Notes under the pieces: model-generated
Databases searched by the model: none
Told to the model about the DNA's origin: nothing
What the model saw: the letters and a program-made list of their open reading frames with translations, nothing else
Part shown: positions 59,600 to 64,000 of the stretch, one piece after another
Layout: each line of letters opens with the position of its first letter
Numbering within the stretch: position 1 is the first letter of the stretch
Assembly: GCA_963682025.1 (NCBI GenBank)
Contig: OY821518.1
Span: 125,450,800-125,514,799 of the forward strand
Direction of reading: 5' to 3'
Origin: Cordilura impudica
Taxonomy: Eukaryota; Arthropoda; Insecta; Diptera; Scathophagidae
Length of the DNA: 64,000 nt
Translations under genes and position numbers: made by a program

Positions 59600-59860
59600 T
59601 GATACAGTGGCCAATCTTTAACAATTCCAGCCACATGGATTATTATCCTAATAGAAATGAGATTTGTCTTCTATGTCGACATTTTCAGCACCTTGTTTAA
59701 GATCGTTTCTCTATATATTTAAATATTTGTCATATTCCCTTCAACAAGGTTCAATTTATCAACACCAGCAGCCGAACAAGCAGCCCAGACCATCGCACGT
59801 CCGCCACCACTTTGTACTGTCGAACATAAGTGCTTCGGGTTCATCTCGTGATTGAATTTT
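59600..59860 (-). pseudogene. Tc1-like transposase fragment
   Basis: The minus strand reads HLCSTVQSGGGRAMVWAACSA (about 59835-59775), the Tc1 word VKHGGGSVMVWGCF with changes. Further on come AAGVDKLN and, in another frame, DWP-type text near 59615. Only about 85 codons remain, and frames are broken. It is a different part of the protein from the relic at 19.6 kb. Confidence 0.68.
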
Positions 59861-59994
59861 CTCCAAACTTTAATTTAGCCATCTCAAACGAAAAATTTAT
59901 ATTTGCTCTCTTTCGTGAATAAGAGACATTCTTCCAGAAATTTAATGGGGTTTTGTCGTAGGCTGGGGTAGCCAGTCATGCACAGGGTCTTCCC
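59861..59994. other. Flank of the 31-bp array
   Basis: Holds GGGTTTTGTCGTAGGCTGGGG (59947-59967), also found before the 39-bp array at 11741. Confidence 0.6.
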
Positions 59995-60835
59995 AAAAAC
60001 ATTCAACAGAAGTCGCTGTATAAATGAGAACAGTAGACAGAAATTGCTGTATAAATGAGAACAGTCAACATAAGTCGATGTATAAATGGGAACAGTCAAT
60101 AGAAGTAGCTGTATAAATGGGAACAGTCAACAGAAGTAGCTGTATAAATGAGAACAGTAGACAGAAATTGCTGTATGGATGAGAACAGTCAACATAAGTC
60201 GATGTATAAATGGGAACGGTCAACAGAAGTCGCTGTATAAATGAGAACGGTCAACGAAAGTCGCTGTATAAGTGAGAACAGTCTGACGAAGTCACTGTCT
60301 AAATGAGAACATTCAAAAGAAGTCGCTGTATAAATGAGAACAGTCAACAGAAGTCGACAGAATTCGCTGCATAAATGAGAACGGTCAACGAAAGTCGCTG
60401 TATAAGTGAGAACAGTCTGACGAAGTCACTGTATAAATGAGAACATTCAAAAGAAGTCGCTGTATAAATGAGAACAGTCAACAGAAGTTGCTGTATAAAT
60501 GAGAACGGTCAACAGAAGTCGCTGTATAAATGAGAACGGTCAACGAAAGTCGCTGTATAAGTGAGAACAGTCTGACGAAGTCACTGTATAAATGAGAACA
60601 TTCAAAAGAAGTCGCTGTATAAATGAGAACAGTCAACAGAAGTCGCTGTATAAATGAGAACGGTCAATGAAAGTCGCTGTATAAGTGAGAACAGTCTGAC
60701 GAAGTCACTGTATAAATGAGAACATTCAAAAGAAGTCGCTGTATAAATGAGAACAGTCAACAGAAGTTGCTGTATAAATGCAACAGTCAACAGAAGTCGC
60801 TACATAAATGAGAACAGTCAACCGAAATCACTGAC
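59995..60835. repeat. 31-bp satellite array with higher-order blocks
   Basis: Unit GAGAACAGTCAACAGAAGTC followed by GCTGTATAAAT, about 27 copies. The marker variant GTCTGACGAAGTCACTG occurs at 60281, 60415, 60570 and 60694. Two of the spacings, 155 and 124 bases, are five and four units. Block-wise amplification is therefore visible. Related to the 33-bp array at 12674. Confidence 0.92.
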
Positions 60836-61191
60836 AGGATCAAATTTGATATTGGCTTGTCTGGTCCGAAAGAAAACTGCGGTGCAAAGTTTCTAATGGG
60901 ACTGATTTATTTCAAACAGACTGTTTTAATAAAAGAAACAATTGTCTACAAAATTTTCATTTGCATAAAATAACAACTCTTTAATAATTAAATATTCGAG
61001 CTCGAGGTTTCTTTTTTTTTATAAAAAGTATTCTTTATTTATCCGATATTTCAATTGCAAATGTAAATGTCGAATAAACACATCATTAAACGACTTTTTT
61101 ACCCTTCAGCTATTTTGATGAAAAAATGCATCACATCGTTTTTTTATTAATAACATTAATAAAATTAAAAATTTTGAAAAACGCCAAAAAA
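60836..61191. other. Unassigned DNA
   Basis: No feature recognised. Confidence 0.4.
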
Positions 61192-61992
61192 AAAACAAGT
61201 AAGAAAATTATAGTCGGTCTAGACCGACAATACGATACCCTATACCATGCGTTTAGAGACCCTATCTCTCAGGCCCAACTAACTGGATATAGAAAATAAG
61301 CATAAACCAAATTTGAGTGGGATTTTTATTAATTTTTTCGGCTGCAGGTATGAAAAGGTTCATATCGGATGAAATATCTATATGGGGACTAGGCCCAAAA
61401 ATGGACCGATCCTGACCATGGTTGGCAAAGTCTCTTGTATTTTGCAAAAATATATACAAACAAAATTTGAGAAGAATCAATGCAATATTTTTGTTTTTTG
61501 ATAGATTTAAGTGAAGATCGGGAAGCAGCTCCATATGGGGCCTATGACTAAGAGTTGTCCAATAGGGATCATTTTTGGACTACTGATTAACGGATGTAAT
61601 ATATACATACAAACCCAATTTGACTAAGATTCGTATGATAATTTGGATCTTATGGCAATATATGTTGATTTCATAGGGGTCATTTCTATGGGGGCTAGGT
61701 CTGAACATGGACCGATTCTCACCAATTTCAATAGCGTTCATCCCATGAGCGATAAAAGATCAAAAACCAAATTTCATCAAAATATATTCATAATTGCGAC
61801 CTGCAGTTTGATTACAAGCTTTACATGAACACACAGACGGACGGACGGACGGACGGTCTGACGGACATCGTTAAATCGAATCAGATAGTGATTCTGATTC
61901 GATCGGTATAATTAAAAATGGGTGTAGGTCAAATATTTTTGGTTGTTACAAACAGCAGCACAAAGTCATTATACCCAAACCACATAGTGGTA
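61192..61992 (-). mobile_element. Family A element A11
   Basis: AACAAGTAAGAAAATTATAGTC at the 3' end. The units begin TATGGGG at 61381, 61534 and 61687, exactly 153 bases apart. (GGAC)n lies at 61838. The 5' end is cut after CCACATAGTGGTA by Helitron E1 and resumes with TAGGGTATAAA at 63312-63322. Confidence 0.9.
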
Positions 61993-63311
61993 TCCATATA
62001 TATAAAATGGAATGTGTGTTTGTTTATTTGTTTGTTTGTACCTTATAGGAGACCAAACCTCTGGACCGATCTTCCTGAAATTTTCACAGCATTTAACTGG
62101 GACTCTGGCATGATTAATAGGGTACATTTTTTCCACCACGCCCACTTTTACGCCCACTTTTTTAAAATTATGTAATTGCTCCCATATAGATTTTAACAGA
62201 TTTACTTCAAATTGTATACACGTTATACTCCAGGCGAGGTAGAAATAAACATTTCTTATGCCACGCCCCCTTTCACGCCCTTTTCACGCCAAATTTTGTT
62301 TGAAAGTTTTAAACTATTTGTTCTCTGTACAAATTTGCGGATTTTTTTTTATTTGGTAGTATATTGCTCTTAATACTGTTAACGTCGCCATATAACTATG
62401 AACAACGCCCACTTCACCGCCCCCTTTTTTCAATTCAGATACTTACTTATACCACTAACAATGTTTGCTATACAAAATACTTTTTTTGTAATATGTATTT
62501 ACCTAAAGTTTTATACACTTTTTATCTACAGGTAAGGAAGCCATACATTTTGTTATTACCAAAATCCCCCTTTTGCGCCCCATTTTACCTTAAATTATAA
62601 TGAATCTGCTTTCAATATGGTATCTGCTTTCAATCTATATATATAAAAATGAATGTGTGTTTGTTTGTGCTTTATAGAAGGCTAAACCCCTGAACCGATC
62701 TTCCTGAAATTTTCACAGCGTGTTACTGTGACTCTGGAAAGAATAATAGGCTACATAAATACAAAGGGGCGGTGCCACGCCCATATAACCCAAAATTTGA
62801 AATCGTCATATCTCGGGAATTTTTTGACCAACGGTGGTCATATTTGGTACATATAATATTGACATGAATAGAAATACATACCAGGAGAAAAGTGGGCGGG
62901 ACCACGCCTCTTTTTAGAAAACTAAAAAATCGTAATAGCTTCATGAAATTTTCACAAAAGGATATTTTTGTGAAATAAAAGTCCTTAACTATATAAAGTT
63001 GTTGGTGGGCAAAGGGGCGTGGTCCCGCCCATATAACCCAAAGTTTAAAAATCGTCATATCTCGGCCATTTTTAAACTACGGCGATGGTTGAAATTAATA
63101 GAAATAGTACTAAAAGAAAACTTGGCTTGTCCACGCCCTTTTTAGAAAAATTAACATCCATAATAACTTCTATTAAGCCCTTGACTACATAAAGTTGTTA
63201 GTGCAATAATTAATTCTAAATTAAATAAATAATATTTTGTTAATGTATAAATATTTTTTTTTTTTTATTTTATAACGATGAGGGGTAGCGAAGCACACTG
63301 GGTTCAGCTAG
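61993..63311 (+). mobile_element. Family E Helitron E1 with two 5' ends
   Basis: Starts TCCATATATATAAAATGG after A and ends GGGTTCAGCTAG before T. Its removal rebuilds the A11 end GTGGTATAGGG exactly, without duplication. A second family E 5' start (TCTATATATATAAAAATGAA) lies at 62634. Inside, CCATATAACCCAAA and AAATCGTCATATCTCGG recur about 240 bases apart (62780 and 63030). The GGGCG/CACGCCC words are characteristic. Non-coding. Confidence 0.85.
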
Positions 63312-63322
63312 TAGGGTATAAA
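63312..63322 (-). mobile_element. A11 terminal remnant after E1
   Basis: TAGGGTATAAA is the missing terminus of A11, displaced by E1. Confidence 0.8.
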
Positions 63323-63330
63323 AACGTGTA

Positions 63331-63806
63331 TTTATACCCTATACCACTATGTGGCCAGGGTATAATTAGTTTGTGCTGATATTTGTAACTACCAAAAATA
63401 TTTTACCTAGACCCACCTTTCATTAAACCGACCGACTCAGAATCACTGTCTATAGGACAATTCTTAGCCATAGCCCCCATATGAAGCTGATTCCCGATCT
63501 TCACTTAAATGTATCACAAAACAAAAATATTGCACAGATTTTTCTCAAATTTGGTTTGTATAAGTTTTTGCAACAAATAAATGACCTTACCAAATATGGT
63601 CAGGATCGGTCCATTTTTCGACCTAGTCCCCATATAAATATAGCATCCGATATGAACTCTTTCATATTCGAAGGTAAAAAAATTAATAACAATGCTACTC
63701 AAATTTGGTTTATGCTTATTTTCTATATCCAATTAGATGAGCCTCTAAACGCATTGTATAGGGTATCGTATAGCCGGTTTGGACCGACTATAATTTTTTA
63801 CTTATT
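63331..63806 (+). mobile_element. Family A element A12, internally deleted
   Basis: 5' TATACCCTATACCACTATGTGG is intact. The 3' hairpin is mutated (ATAGCCGGTTTGGACCGACTAT). About 300 bases including the (GTCC)n tract and part of the units are missing after 63445. It lies head to head with A11, eight bases from that element's terminus. Confidence 0.85.
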
Positions 63807-64000
63807 TTCTTTTGACTTCTCTATTTAAAGCAGTAAAATTTATAAAAACCGAAAAACTTGACATACTTGTATGAAGGGTTATGTTTTAAGTGTTAGTAAT
63901 CGAGTTAAATTCAGATTATTAATTTTGTGTTTTTTTTTTCCTTTGTAAGAATGTTGTTGATAAAACTAAATTACTCATTTTAAAATTGTTGTGTATTTTA
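63807..64000. other. Unassigned AT-rich edge
   Basis: No recognised content. Confidence 0.4.

Noticed and set aside
1..64000. tRNA, rRNA or snRNA genes
   Set aside because: I looked for B-box-like GGTTCGAATCC and known small RNA cores and saw none convincing. A covariance-model scan would be decisive.

Overview
This window looks like non-coding, AT-rich DNA from a higher dipteran fly, most likely a calyptrate such as a blowfly, house fly or relative. The organism call is an inference from three things: a repeat family with internal (GTCC)n tracts of the kind known from dipteran interspersed elements, fly-type mariner, Tc1, Transib and LINE remains, and long AT-rich spacers. I recognise no intact host gene, rRNA, tRNA or CRISPR array. 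Nearly everything I can name is a transposable element, usually broken and often nested, or a tandem array. For reference I call the families A to E.

Three families (A, B, D) share one layout. A short inverted motif lies near the 5' end, and its complement lies near the 3' end. A hairpin and a T-rich terminus follow the second motif. This matches non-autonomous Helentron-like elements (HINE/DINE type). Family A has about 12 copies of roughly 800 bp and is built from four diverged units of about 153 bp plus a (GTCC)n tract. Family B carries a variable internal minisatellite. Family D is a smaller set. Family C (about 376 bp, six copies plus one truncated) and family E are classical Helitron-type elements: they start with TC, end with CTAG and insert between A and T.

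Layout. 1-2.2 kb: a piggyBac-like MITE, then unassigned DNA. 2.2-10.7 kb: a nest in which a B element holds an A element, which holds a Transib-like element with about 1.35-kb inverted arms, which holds a 508-bp MITE and a second B element, which holds a C Helitron. 11.1-13.7 kb: tandem arrays with 21-, 39-, 33- and 123-bp periods. 13.7-19.5 kb: a mariner relic split by B and A elements, with a 21-bp array of about 2.45 kb. 19.6-20.2 kb: a Tc1 relic. 22.5-27.9 kb: an A element split by a Transib-like element that has CACAGTG ends and an exact 5-bp target duplication, then a second Transib relic. 28-53 kb: A, C and D copies, two further mariner-superfamily relics and long unassigned stretches. 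53.6-56.6 kb: a LINE fragment inside a minisatellite, carrying a Harbinger-like MITE and an odd inverted 75-bp patch. 59.6-64 kb: a Tc1 fragment, a 31-bp array, and an A element cut precisely by an E Helitron.

The most notable signals are the two Transib-type insertions, both into the (GTCC)n tract of family A elements and both bounded by the V(D)J-type heptamer CACAGTG. Others are the 153-bp unit structure that explains the recurring short open frames of family A, and Helentron-like insertions with one 3' end but two 5' ends. No cooperating gene system is visible.
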